Origin: WTJY01 sp041568735
GTDB lineage: Bacteria; Chloroflexota; Anaerolineae; Promineifilales; Promineifilaceae
NCBI GenBank assembly: GCA_041568735.1
Contig: JBFFZG010000124.1
Coordinates: forward strand, 1-13,124
Reading direction: 5' to 3'
DNA length: 13,124 nucleotides
The first letter of the stretch is position 1, and each line of letters opens with the position of its first letter. Shown here one piece after another: positions 1 to 6,416 of the stretch. A model generated the notes under the pieces. It had not been told where the DNA came from, did not search any database, and saw only the letters and a list, made by a program, of their open reading frames with translations. Made by a program: the position numbers and the translations under genes.

Positions 1-63
1 CCTGGAGAGATACGGCGGTTCGAACTCTACAACATTACGCCTCTCTTTTGCGATGATTTCGTT

Positions 64-1182
64 ATGCCATCCTATCTCCTCGACGCCCGCGCGGCCGCCA
101 CCCACTTTCCCGGCATCGGCCGCTATGTCAGCAACCTCACGCGGGAGATGGCCGCCCGCCTCGAACCAGATGAAGCCCTCTGGCTCCTGGTCGACGGCCG
201 CCGCCGGGCCAGCTGGCCGCTGCCGGATCCCGTCGACGGCCGGGTCCGCTGGATCGACGCCCCGTTTTCCCTCTTCTCCCCAACGCAGCAGTGGCAGATC
301 CCCCGCCTCCTCAACCGGCTTCGCCCCACCCTCTACCATTCGCCGTACTACCTGACGCCCCTCTTTGTCCGGCCGCCGGCCGTCCTGACCTGCTACGACG
401 CCATTCCCCTCCGCTTTCCCGAATCGACCTCTCCTCGAGCGCGTGCCCTGTTCAAACTCTTCCACGGCCTGGCCCTGAAACGGGCCCGGCAGGTCATCGC
501 CATCTCGGAGTGGACCCGCCAGGATCTGGGCCACTATTTCGCTTATCCGGCCGGGCAGGTGACCGTCATCCCCCTGGCGGCCGATCCCCGCTTCCGGCCG
601 CCGGATGAGGCCGAAACCGCCGCCCTGCGCGGCCGCTGCCAGCTCGAGGACCCTTTCGTCCTCTATTTGGGCATCAACAAGCCCCACAAGAATCTCGTCC
701 GCCTGGTGGCCGCCTGGGAGCAGGTGCGCACGGAGACCCACCTGGTGATCGCCGGCGCCTGGGACGACCGCTATCCCGAAGTTCGGCGGGAGATCGACGC
801 CCGCGGGCTGGACGGCCGGGTGCGCCTGCTGGGGCCGGTCGCCGACGAGGCACTGCCGGCCCTCTACGGCGCGGCCGAACTGTTCGTCTTCCCCAGCCTC
901 TACGAGGGCTTTGGCCTGCCGGTCGTCGAAGCGATGGCCTGCGGCACCCCGGTCGCCTGCTCCTATGCCTCGAGCCTGCCCGAGGTCGGCGGGCTGGCCG
1001 CCGCCTACTTCAACCCGGAAGCGGTCGACGAGATCGCCGCCACCCTGCAGCGGCTGCTCGACCTGCCGGAGAAGCGCCGGGAGCTGAGCGCGGCCGGCCG
1101 GATCCAGGCGGCCCGCTTTACCTGGGGGGAGACGGCCGCCCGCACGCTCGACCTCTACCGGGCAATGGCCCCTATGGACTAG
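64..1182 (+). CDS. GT4-family (GT-B fold) glycosyltransferase
   Basis: This 372-residue protein is a retaining glycosyltransferase of the GT4 (glycosyl transferases group 1) family. It should move a sugar from a nucleotide-sugar donor to a growing surface glycan or glycolipid on the cytoplasmic face of the membrane. The N-terminal acceptor domain opens with YLLDARAAATHFPGIGRYVSN, a glycine-rich start typical of the family. The C-terminal donor domain has LYLGINKPHKN (about 200-210) and the E-x7-E motif, E281 to E289, within EGFGLPVVEAMACGTPV. The length is normal. The ATG at 64 is chosen because the conserved N-terminus begins just after it. The frame is open back to base 1 with no other ATG, GTG or TTG, and no clear Shine-Dalgarno is present. 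It may be the last gene of a cluster extending left of the window. Donor and acceptor cannot be read from sequence. Confidence 0.9.
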   Translation: MPSYLLDARAAATHFPGIGRYVSNLTREMAARLEPDEALWLLVDGRRRASWPLPDPVDGRVRWIDAPFSLFSPTQQWQIPRLLNRLRPTLYHSPYYLTPLFVRPPAVLTCYDAIPLRFPESTSPRARALFKLFHGLALKRARQVIAISEWTRQDLGHYFAYPAGQVTVIPLAADPRFRPPDEAETAALRGRCQLEDPFVLYLGINKPHKNLVRLVAAWEQVRTETHLVIAGAWDDRYPEVRREIDARGLDGRVRLLGPVADEALPALYGAAELFVFPSLYEGFGLPVVEAMACGTPVACSYASSLPEVGGLAAAYFNPEAVDEIAATLQRLLDLPEKRRELSAAGRIQAARFTWGETAARTLDLYRAMAPMD

Positions 1183-1213
1183 CCATTTTCACGCGAAACT
1201 AACACAGTCCACC

Positions 1214-1242
1214 TTTAACCGATCCGGCCGATCCTTTAGAAT
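1214..1242 (+). promoter_or_regulatory. Candidate sigma70-like promoter for the response regulator
   Basis: TTTAAC (1214-1219) and TAGAAT (1237-1242) are separated by 17 bases. The -10 box matches consensus at five of six positions and the -35 box at three. It lies in the 112-base gap between the GT4 gene and the response regulator, about 50 bases before the regulator's ATG, and would give that gene its own transcript. The evidence is a motif match only. Confidence 0.3.
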
Positions 1243-1294
1243 CGTCAGTGACTATGCCCTATGCGGCCCTGGCAGCAATTTTAAACGAAACACA

Positions 1295-1678
1295 ATGCGC
1301 AAGATTTTAGTGGTTGACGACGAAGCAGACCTGGCCCACCTCTACCGGCTCGTCCTGGAAATGAGCGGCTACGAGGTGCGCGCCGCCACCAGCGGCAAGG
1401 AAGCACTCCGCCTCCTGCGGGAAGATATTCCCCATCTCGTCCTGCTCGACGTGATGATGCCCGGCATGGATGGCATCGAGGTCTGCCACCAGATCCGCAA
1501 GGGGGATATCCCTTCCGATCGCCAGCCGGTGATCATCATGTACACGGCCAATGACAGCGCCGAAAATCGGATGTCGAGCCACGCCGCCGGCGCCAACGAG
1601 CTCGTCAGTAAGGACGTGCCGGTTGAAAAACTGACCGCGAAGATCAACGGCTACCTCCTGGCGCCCGCCCCCACCTGA
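1295..1678 (+). CDS. Single-domain response regulator (CheY-like receiver)
   Basis: This 127-residue protein is a stand-alone receiver domain with no output domain. It should be phosphorylated by a histidine kinase and act through protein contacts. The fold markers are all present. They are the acidic pocket D8-D9-E10 after strand 1 (KILVVDDE), the phospho-acceptor D52 in LLDVMMPGMDG, the switch threonine T84 in MYTAN, and the invariant lysine K106 in VSKD. The length is typical of CheY and Spo0F-type regulators. No kinase gene is nearby, so it is an orphan in this window. It sits 112 bases after the GT4 gene with a candidate promoter in the gap, and ends 30 bases from the convergent phosphatase gene. 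No strong Shine-Dalgarno precedes the ATG. A motility, surface or kinase-relay role is possible, but the partner is unknown. Confidence 0.92.
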   Translation: MRKILVVDDEADLAHLYRLVLEMSGYEVRAATSGKEALRLLREDIPHLVLLDVMMPGMDGIEVCHQIRKGDIPSDRQPVIIMYTANDSAENRMSSHAAGANELVSKDVPVEKLTAKINGYLLAPAPT

Positions 1679-1708
1679 TCCCCCCCGGAATCGTCTCCCC
1701 CCGTATCC

Positions 1709-2182
1709 TTAAATTCCTTCCACCCGGCGAATCTCTGCCAGCAGCCCCCGGCAGCCGTCCTCCACCAGGTCATAAACGTAATCAAAATTGCCCGTGTAGT
1801 AGGGGTCCGGCACGTCCTGAACCCGCGGATAGCCCGCGGCGAAATCGAGCAGGCGAAACAGCCGCGGGTGCCGGCCGAATTTATTTTGGACTTCGTCCTG
1901 GTTGCTGCCGTCCATGACCACCACCCAGGTCTCGGGGTCGGCGACGTCGGCCCGGCCGAGCTGGCGCGCCCGGCCGCGGTAGTCGATGCCGTGGTCGACA
2001 AGAACGGCCCGCGTTCCCGGGTGAGCCGCCTCGCCGACATGCCAGCCGCCGGTGCCGGCCGAGTCGATCTCGAAATGGGCGTCCAACCCCGCGTCGGCAA
2101 CCAGGCGGGTAAAAACCCCCTCGGCCATCGGCGAGCGGCAGATATTCCCCAGGCAGACAAAGATAACTTTAATTTTTTTCAT
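1709..2182 (-). CDS. Low-molecular-weight protein tyrosine phosphatase
   Basis: This 157-residue cytoplasmic enzyme should hydrolyse phosphotyrosine through a cysteinyl-phosphate intermediate. The P-loop C-x5-R is C10-LGNIC-R16 followed by S17, within a few residues of the N-terminus as in this family. The general acid is D126 in the DPYY motif (126-129). Length and motif spacing are canonical. The start is the ATG at 2182. It overlaps the stop of the upstream glycosyltransferase as ATGA, which implies translational coupling, and the P-loop position fits this start. It is the last gene of a GT2-GT2-phosphatase operon. In known systems such as Wzb/Wzc, phosphatases of this class reset tyrosine kinases that control polysaccharide export, so a similar job is plausible, but no kinase is visible here. 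Arsenate reductase of the same fold is less likely because the NICRS and DPYY motifs are intact. Confidence 0.93.
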   Translation of the reverse strand: MKKIKVIFVCLGNICRSPMAEGVFTRLVADAGLDAHFEIDSAGTGGWHVGEAAHPGTRAVLVDHGIDYRGRARQLGRADVADPETWVVVMDGSNQDEVQNKFGRHPRLFRLLDFAAGYPRVQDVPDPYYTGNFDYVYDLVEDGCRGLLAEIRRVEGI

Positions 2183-2982
2183 GCCGTTTCTCCCCGACTG
2201 CCGGCCGCTTCGGCCAGCTTTTCTCCGAGCAGCCGATATTTTAACCACTCATACCAGGCCATGTAAAGGCTGAGCCGCAGCCCGTGCAGCCCATCCCGGT
2301 ACCCTTTTAACGTCACAAAGCGCCACCAGAAATGGCGCAGCGGCATGGTCCACGGCGTGTGCCCCTTTGGCCGGATGCCGCGTTCAAACAATATACCGGC
2401 ATCATAGACCGTGTAGGCGCGCTGTTTGCGGTGGAAATGGGCCGGATCGACGTAGTTGTGGTGGATCAAGGGATTGGCCAGATAGCCGATCTCCCCGTCG
2501 ACGACGGCGATCTCGTGCACCGGCCGCTCATAGTGGACAAATCCGTGGCGGAACAGTCGCAGCTGGTAATCGGGATACCAGCCCGCGCCCAGGGTCAGCC
2601 GCTGAAAAATGTAGTTGTGGCGGGGCACATACCACCCGCGCTCCGGCCGGAGGTCAATCACCCGCCGAATTTCCTCCCCCAGGGCCGGCGTCCCCCGCTC
2701 GTCGGCGTCGACAAAGAAGACCCAGTCGGTCGCCAGGGCGGCCAGGGCGGCGTTGCGCTGCTGGGCGTAATTTTCAAAATGGGATGGCAGGACTTGCGCC
2801 CCGGCGGCCGCGGCCAGGGCGGCCGTCTCGTCGGTGCTGTGTGAATCGATCACCACGACCCGATCCGCCCAGCCGAGACTGGCGATGCAGTCGGCGATGT
2901 GACCGGCTTCGTTGAGTGTCAGGATGACGGCCGTCAGCTCCGCTCGGCCGCCGCCAGGAGAGGATTTCGGGGGAGTGGACAT
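2179..2982 (-). CDS. GT2-family glycosyltransferase (WaaE/KdtX-like)
   Basis: This 267-residue GT-A fold enzyme should transfer a sugar with inversion from a nucleotide donor. The N-terminal Rossmann-like part has LTAVILTLNEAGHI (about 16-29), the nucleotide-binding VVIDSHSTDET (43-53) and the metal-binding DxD-type motif VDADER (91-96). The later motif ERPVHE matches the PVHE seen in WaaE/KdtX-type GT2 enzymes, which add glucose to lipopolysaccharide core or act in related pathways. No other lipopolysaccharide gene is seen, so the exact reaction is open. A basic, aromatic C-terminus (FWWRFVTLKGYRDG onward) could lie against the membrane. It starts 19 bases after the preceding GT2 gene and overlaps the phosphatase gene by four bases, so the three are almost certainly one transcript. 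No Shine-Dalgarno is evident at the ATG. Confidence 0.88.
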   Translation of the reverse strand: MSTPPKSSPGGGRAELTAVILTLNEAGHIADCIASLGWADRVVVIDSHSTDETAALAAAAGAQVLPSHFENYAQQRNAALAALATDWVFFVDADERGTPALGEEIRRVIDLRPERGWYVPRHNYIFQRLTLGAGWYPDYQLRLFRHGFVHYERPVHEIAVVDGEIGYLANPLIHHNYVDPAHFHRKQRAYTVYDAGILFERGIRPKGHTPWTMPLRHFWWRFVTLKGYRDGLHGLRLSLYMAWYEWLKYRLLGEKLAEAAGSRGETA

Positions 2983-3001
2983 GCGGTTGGCGGCGGAGAG
3001 C

Positions 3002-3931
3002 TCAGACCCCGCGCGGGGAGGACTGGCTGTGCCAGATCGTGGCCACCTGCCGGTAGGCCGCCTGCAGGGTCGGCTCGCTCGTCCGGGAGGCCAGCCGGTT
3101 CATGCCCATGCGCACGACGGTGCGGGCGAGCAGGTTGGTGATCCGGCCGTAGTGGCGCTGGTAGAAACGGGCCCGGCTGCGCCAGAGATCGACGATGGAG
3201 CGAGCCTGCACCTGGCGCGTGCTCTCCCCCCCGTAGTGGACGATCTCGGCGGTCGGCACCGCGTAGATCTGCCAGCCGGCCTTGTTGATGCGCCAGCACC
3301 AGTCGAGCTCCTCGCAGTACATGAAAAAGTCTTCGTCAAACCCACCGGTCGCCTCGGCCACGTCCCGGCGCACCATCATGGTCGCCCCCAGGGGGTGATC
3401 GATCAAAAAGGGGCGGCTGCCCGGATCGTACAGGCGGCGCGGATAGCGGCCGTTGACTCGCGTCTCGTAGAGCCGGTCAGGCATGGGAAAGAGATCGAAG
3501 AGGAGCTGGGTGACGCCGGGAAAGGCGAAAGCGCTGTGCTGAAAGCGGCCGTCGCCGTAGACGAGCCGCGCCCCGCACATCCCGGCCCGCGGCTGGCCGT
3601 CGAGAAATTTGACCATCTCCCCGATCGCCCCCGGCCGCACGTAGGTGTCCGGATTGAGCAGAAGATAGTAGCGCGGCTGCCGCTCCGCCGCCGCCCGCAT
3701 TCCCTGGTTGTTGGCGGCGCCAAACCCGGGGTTGTGCCCGTTGCTGATCAAGATCACCTGGGGAAACAGGCTGCGCACCAGCTCCGGCGTACCATCCGTC
3801 GAACTGTTGTCGATCACCCACACGTCGCCCCGCAGCCGGGAATGGCGAAATTCGGCAAATACCGATCGCAAACAGTCGACCAGGTAGTTGCGCACGTTCC
3901 AGCTTACGATAATGACCGCAACATCAAGCAT
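3002..3931 (-). CDS. GT2-family glycosyltransferase (WbbL/rhamnosyltransferase-like)
   Basis: This 309-residue inverting glycosyltransferase resembles the WbbL type that adds rhamnose or similar sugars in cell-surface glycan assembly. Motifs in order are VAVIIVSWNVRNYL (4-17), the donor-binding DNSSTDG (41-47), NPGFGAANNQG (67-77), LNPDT with its metal-site aspartate (92-96), and later FFMYCEELDWCWR and HYGGES, all standard for this subgroup. The start is the ATG at 3931 because the family begins with this strand. An in-frame GTG at 4054 would add 41 residues of low-conservation sequence and lies inside the leader hairpin, so it is not used here. It is the first gene of the three-gene operon. 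Its leader carries a candidate promoter and a terminator-like hairpin. The sugar specificity is inferred only from family resemblance. Confidence 0.9.
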   Translation of the reverse strand: MLDVAVIIVSWNVRNYLVDCLRSVFAEFRHSRLRGDVWVIDNSSTDGTPELVRSLFPQVILISNGHNPGFGAANNQGMRAAAERQPRYYLLLNPDTYVRPGAIGEMVKFLDGQPRAGMCGARLVYGDGRFQHSAFAFPGVTQLLFDLFPMPDRLYETRVNGRYPRRLYDPGSRPFLIDHPLGATMMVRRDVAEATGGFDEDFFMYCEELDWCWRINKAGWQIYAVPTAEIVHYGGESTRQVQARSIVDLWRSRARFYQRHYGRITNLLARTVVRMGMNRLASRTSEPTLQAAYRQVATIWHSQSSPRGV

Positions 3932-4038
3932 AAAAAGTTGGATCGGCCCGGCGGCCGGGAAAGAACGAGACGCGCCCTTCAGGCAGCCGGCGGAAAATCG
4001 CTCAAGGCCGGCAGCATTCCCAAAGGAGCCAGAACAAC

Positions 4039-4072
4039 AAAAACTCGGTTTCACGGTGAGAGCAAAACCGAG
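4039..4072 (-). terminator. Hairpin plus T-tract: terminator or leader attenuator
   Basis: Read on the minus strand, CTCGGTTT (4072-4065) pairs perfectly with AAACCGAG (4051-4044) across a 13-base loop and is followed at once by TTTTTGTTGTT. This is the shape of an intrinsic terminator. It lies about 110 bases after the Ig-domain gene and about 110 bases before the GT2 start. It may end the upstream transcript, or, given the candidate promoter at 4101-4129, act as an attenuator of the GT operon. The long loop and short stem make it moderate rather than strong. Confidence 0.5.
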
Positions 4073-4100
4073 CTGCAGATTTCAACGAAACCAGGTTCGC

Positions 4101-4129
4101 ATGATACTTTAAAACCCGGCACCCGTCAT
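4101..4129 (-). promoter_or_regulatory. Candidate promoter for the GT2-GT2-phosphatase operon
   Basis: On the minus strand ATGACG (4129-4124, four of six consensus) and TATCAT (4106-4101, five of six) are spaced 17 bases apart. Transcription would start near 4094 and give a leader of roughly 160 bases before the GT2 ATG at 3931. The T-tract hairpin at 4072-4039 lies inside that leader. The evidence is a motif match only. Confidence 0.35.
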
Positions 4130-4179
4130 TGGATACGGCACATCCTAACAAATTCCTAAGATAGGCCTGGACGTGAGTG

Positions 4180-5529
4180 TCACCCTTCCGGCGGCCGGAC
4201 CCGCATGGGAACTTCGCGCGGCTCGCAGGTGGCGCGGTTAGCCTCGTCGGCCATGTCCACCTGGATCGCCTTGGGATCGACCCGGTTGTTGAACTGGGCG
4301 ATCTCGACATCCTCGTGGATGAGACCGGCCCACATCGGCTGTGGATTGCGTTCGCCGAAGGGTCCGACCACGCGAATCCCCCCCGTGACCAGCGCCCGCT
4401 GGCCGGGCTCGAGATAGCGAAAGCCATCTTTTTCGATCAGGGCTGATTCCGGACCGATCGCCCAGCGGTACGGGTAGTTGGTCAGCTCATTTTCAAAACC
4501 CACCGCTACCCGCCAGGCCCCCGATTCGGTGAACCAGCCGAGGGTGTTGTAGTTCCAGTTGGAATCATAAACGGTTCCTGGTTCGGGCCCGGTCGTGCGG
4601 ATGATCGTATTGCCGTAGTTCTCGACCGTCACGGTGAAAAAGATCGTGTCACAGAGGGCGACGGCCGTGGCATTCACCTGGAAGGTGTCGCCGGCCGGCG
4701 GTGCGAAAATATCCGCCCGGGGCACCCCCCCGTCGGCGATTTCCAGGCGGGTCTCGACGCGAACCTTCTGCCCTTCCCGGTCCTCGGCCACGGCCGCAAT
4801 GGTGTAAACGCCATCCGGCGGCGGGGTTTCCCCGTTATCGACCCCCCCCTCGTAGTCGTAGTAATGGCGGCCGGGCATGCCGGCCGGGATATCCCGCTCC
4901 AGCTCGCCGATCGGCAGCTCGCCCCCGTCCGGCAGCACCAGAAAAACCCGCACATTGGCTTCTTTGGTCAGGTAATACTGGATCAGGATCCGATCGCTGA
5001 TGCCGTCCTGGTTGGGGGTGAAAATCGGTTTATCGACGCCAAAATCGCGCAGATCGGGCAGCTCCTGGTCGGCCTCGGTGATCGTCAGGCGGCCGGTCGC
5101 CCGCTCCGTCACACCCTCAAAGTCGGTCGCCTCGATGGTCCAGGTGTAGGTGTCGTCGGGGAGCAGGCGGGCCTGGATCTCGCCCTGGATCTGGTCATCG
5201 GCCAGGGTGAAGGGATCGACGACCCCGCTGAAGAAGAGCTCGTAATCGCCGGCCCCCCGGGTCCGTTCCCGGCGAAAGTAAAATCGTTCGCCGGCCGGGT
5301 TGTCGAAATAAATCGACACCACGCCGTTGCGGGTCAGTTCGTACTCGACGCGGGTAATATCCCGGTCCCCATCGGCGTTCGGGCTGATTGCTTCACTGGA
5401 AAAGGCGACATTCCGCAGCAGGCGGCTGTCCCCGTTGTAGATTCGCCAGATCAGCCCGCCGGCCGCCAGCAGGACGACCAGGGCGATCAGGACGCTCCCC
5501 ACCATCATTTTCCCATTTCGTTCTCGCAT
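4180..5529 (-). CDS. Membrane-anchored protein with two FlgD-like Ig domains
   Basis: This 449-residue protein of unknown function has a single N-terminal membrane segment (about 10-29, rich in V, L, A and I) after a short charged start (MRERNGK). This is an uncleaved anchor with the rest outside the membrane. Two repeats resemble FlgD-like Ig domains. The first (about 38-152) begins with ISPNADGDRD (48-57) and the second (about 160-265) with FTPNQDGISDR (170-180). Each acidic SPNxDG-type loop could bind calcium. A third beta-rich domain (about 280-425) has FTVTVENYGNT, like CARDB/Ig-type folds, but I cannot name it. No catalytic motif is seen. A structural or surface-binding role is likely. 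The gene diverges from psd and shares a 157-base gap with it. The ATG at 5529 was chosen because it places a charged stretch before the membrane segment; ATGs at residues 8 and 9 are alternatives. Confidence 0.8.
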   Translation of the reverse strand: MRERNGKMMVGSVLIALVVLLAAGGLIWRIYNGDSRLLRNVAFSSEAISPNADGDRDITRVEYELTRNGVVSIYFDNPAGERFYFRRERTRGAGDYELFFSGVVDPFTLADDQIQGEIQARLLPDDTYTWTIEATDFEGVTERATGRLTITEADQELPDLRDFGVDKPIFTPNQDGISDRILIQYYLTKEANVRVFLVLPDGGELPIGELERDIPAGMPGRHYYDYEGGVDNGETPPPDGVYTIAAVAEDREGQKVRVETRLEIADGGVPRADIFAPPAGDTFQVNATAVALCDTIFFTVTVENYGNTIIRTTGPEPGTVYDSNWNYNTLGWFTESGAWRVAVGFENELTNYPYRWAIGPESALIEKDGFRYLEPGQRALVTGGIRVVGPFGERNPQPMWAGLIHEDVEIAQFNNRVDPKAIQVDMADEANRATCEPREVPMRVRPPEG

Positions 5530-5597
5530 CGCGAAAGTTTATCAAACCCCTATAGCCGCGGCGAATAGCGGCGGGATTTCTTAGCCCTTCGCCCGCT

Positions 5598-5616
5598 GGC
5601 AAACCCGCAGTTTGCC
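5598..5616. promoter_or_regulatory. 7-5-7 palindrome in the divergent promoter gap
   Basis: GGCAAAC (5598-5604) and GTTTGCC (5610-5616) form a perfect inverted repeat around CCGCA. It sits just upstream of the -35 box of the psd promoter candidate and upstream of the divergent Ig-domain gene. The size and position suit a dimeric regulator binding site. It could also fold as a hairpin if transcribed, but no T-tract follows on either strand. Confidence 0.35.
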
Positions 5617-5623
5617 GTTCGGC

Positions 5624-5653
5624 TTGTCGCCTTTTCCGCTGGTCATGTAAAAT
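5624..5653 (+). promoter_or_regulatory. Candidate sigma70-like promoter for psd-pssA-acyltransferase operon
   Basis: TTGTCG (5624-5629, four of six) and TAAAAT (5648-5653, five of six) are 18 bases apart. The start site would fall near 5660, giving a leader of about 27 bases that contains the AGGGGA ribosome site (5675-5680), six bases before the psd ATG. Confidence 0.5.
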
Positions 5654-5686
5654 GAGTCTGTGTGCATTAATGCCAGGGGAAACTAA

Positions 5687-6373
5687 ATGGATGTGAATCG
5701 AGGCGTTTTCTGGCCCTTCGCCAGGGGGAGCGAAAAAAATCTGGGAATCATCGGTGGCGGCTGGCTGGCCGCCCTGATCGCCCATCTCATGCTGCGGCGG
5801 GGGTCTACGCGGCTGTTCCTCTGGCTGCTGACCCCGATCTGGCTGATCACCCTCTATTTTTTCCGGGATCCGGAGCGCCCGGTCAGCTACTACAAGGACG
5901 GGCTCGTCGTTTCGCCGGCCGATGGCGAAGTCGTGGCCGTGGTGGGGGAAAAAGAAGCCCGGTATCTCGGCCGGGACATGATTCGCCTTTCGATTTTTCT
6001 CTCCCTGTTCGACGTCCACGTGCAGCGCAATCCCGTCAGCGGGCGAGTGGTGCTGATCGATCACCAGCCAGGAAAATTCCTTCAGGCCTTCAAGCCAGAG
6101 GCTTCCGAAGTCAACGAATACATCGCCATGGGGATCGAAACCCGGCGCTTCGGCACGGTGCTGGTGAAGCAGATCGCCGGCATCCTCGCCCGCCGGTGTG
6201 TCAATCACCAGCAGGTCGGCGATCAGGTGGAAGGAGGGGAACGATATGGCCTCATCCGCTTCAGTTCGCGCGTCGACCTCTTTTTGCCCGACTCGGCCGA
6301 ACTCCTCATCGACGTTGGCGATAAGGTCCTGGGCGGCTTAACCCCCATCGCCAGGTTGAAACCCACGGCCTGA
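5687..6373 (+). CDS. psd: Phosphatidylserine decarboxylase proenzyme (short type)
   Basis: Psd turns phosphatidylserine into phosphatidylethanolamine at the inner membrane. The 228-residue length fits the short bacterial and archaeal class. A hydrophobic segment (about 22-58) ends in the family motif YFFRDPERP. The core has SPADG (76-80, with D79), DVHVQRNPVSG (109-119, with H111) and NEYIAMGIET. By analogy with the Asp-His-Ser triad of E. coli Psd, D79, H111 and S194 should drive self-cleavage. The cleavage site reads RFSSRVDLFLP (191-201), whereas relatives usually have RFGSRVD. The glycine before the serine that becomes the pyruvoyl group is therefore a serine (S193). The enzyme may still process, but this needs a test. 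An AGGGGA ribosome site six bases before the ATG supports the start. It is the first gene of a lipid operon, with pssA 43 bases downstream. Confidence 0.93.
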   Translation: MDVNRGVFWPFARGSEKNLGIIGGGWLAALIAHLMLRRGSTRLFLWLLTPIWLITLYFFRDPERPVSYYKDGLVVSPADGEVVAVVGEKEARYLGRDMIRLSIFLSLFDVHVQRNPVSGRVVLIDHQPGKFLQAFKPEASEVNEYIAMGIETRRFGTVLVKQIAGILARRCVNHQQVGDQVEGGERYGLIRFSSRVDLFLPDSAELLIDVGDKVLGGLTPIARLKPTA

Positions 6374-6375
6374 CG

Positions 6376-6391
6376 GCGGCCGGGCGGCCGC
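6376..6391 (+). other. Small GC hairpin between psd and pssA
   Basis: GCGGCC (6376-6381) and GGCCGC (6386-6391) form a perfect six-base stem with a four-base loop just after the psd stop. No T-tract follows, so it is not an intrinsic terminator. It might influence mRNA stability between the genes, or it may be a chance product of the GC-rich sequence. Confidence 0.25.
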
Positions 6392-6416
6392 GGCAGCTGA
6401 CGCGAGGCGCGATGCC

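Noticed and set aside
1679..1708. Possible terminator between the response regulator and the phosphatase
   Set aside because: Only GGAAT/ATTCC can pair across a long loop and there is no T-run, so it is not supported.
2183..2248. A 22-residue N-terminal extension of the phosphatase
   Set aside because: The P-loop cysteine sits near residue 10 in this family, which fits the ATG at 2182 and not the longer form.
3932..4054. A 41-residue N-terminal extension of the GT2 gene from a GTG start
   Set aside because: The extension is not like the family N-terminus, has no ribosome site and would start inside a hairpin loop.
2912..4159. A 415-codon open frame on the plus strand
   Set aside because: It is antisense to the GT2 gene, whose motifs are clear on the minus strand, and shows no recognisable domain.
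5393..6208. A 271-codon open frame on the minus strand
   Set aside because: It is antisense to psd and overlaps the start of the Ig-domain gene; no motif supports it.
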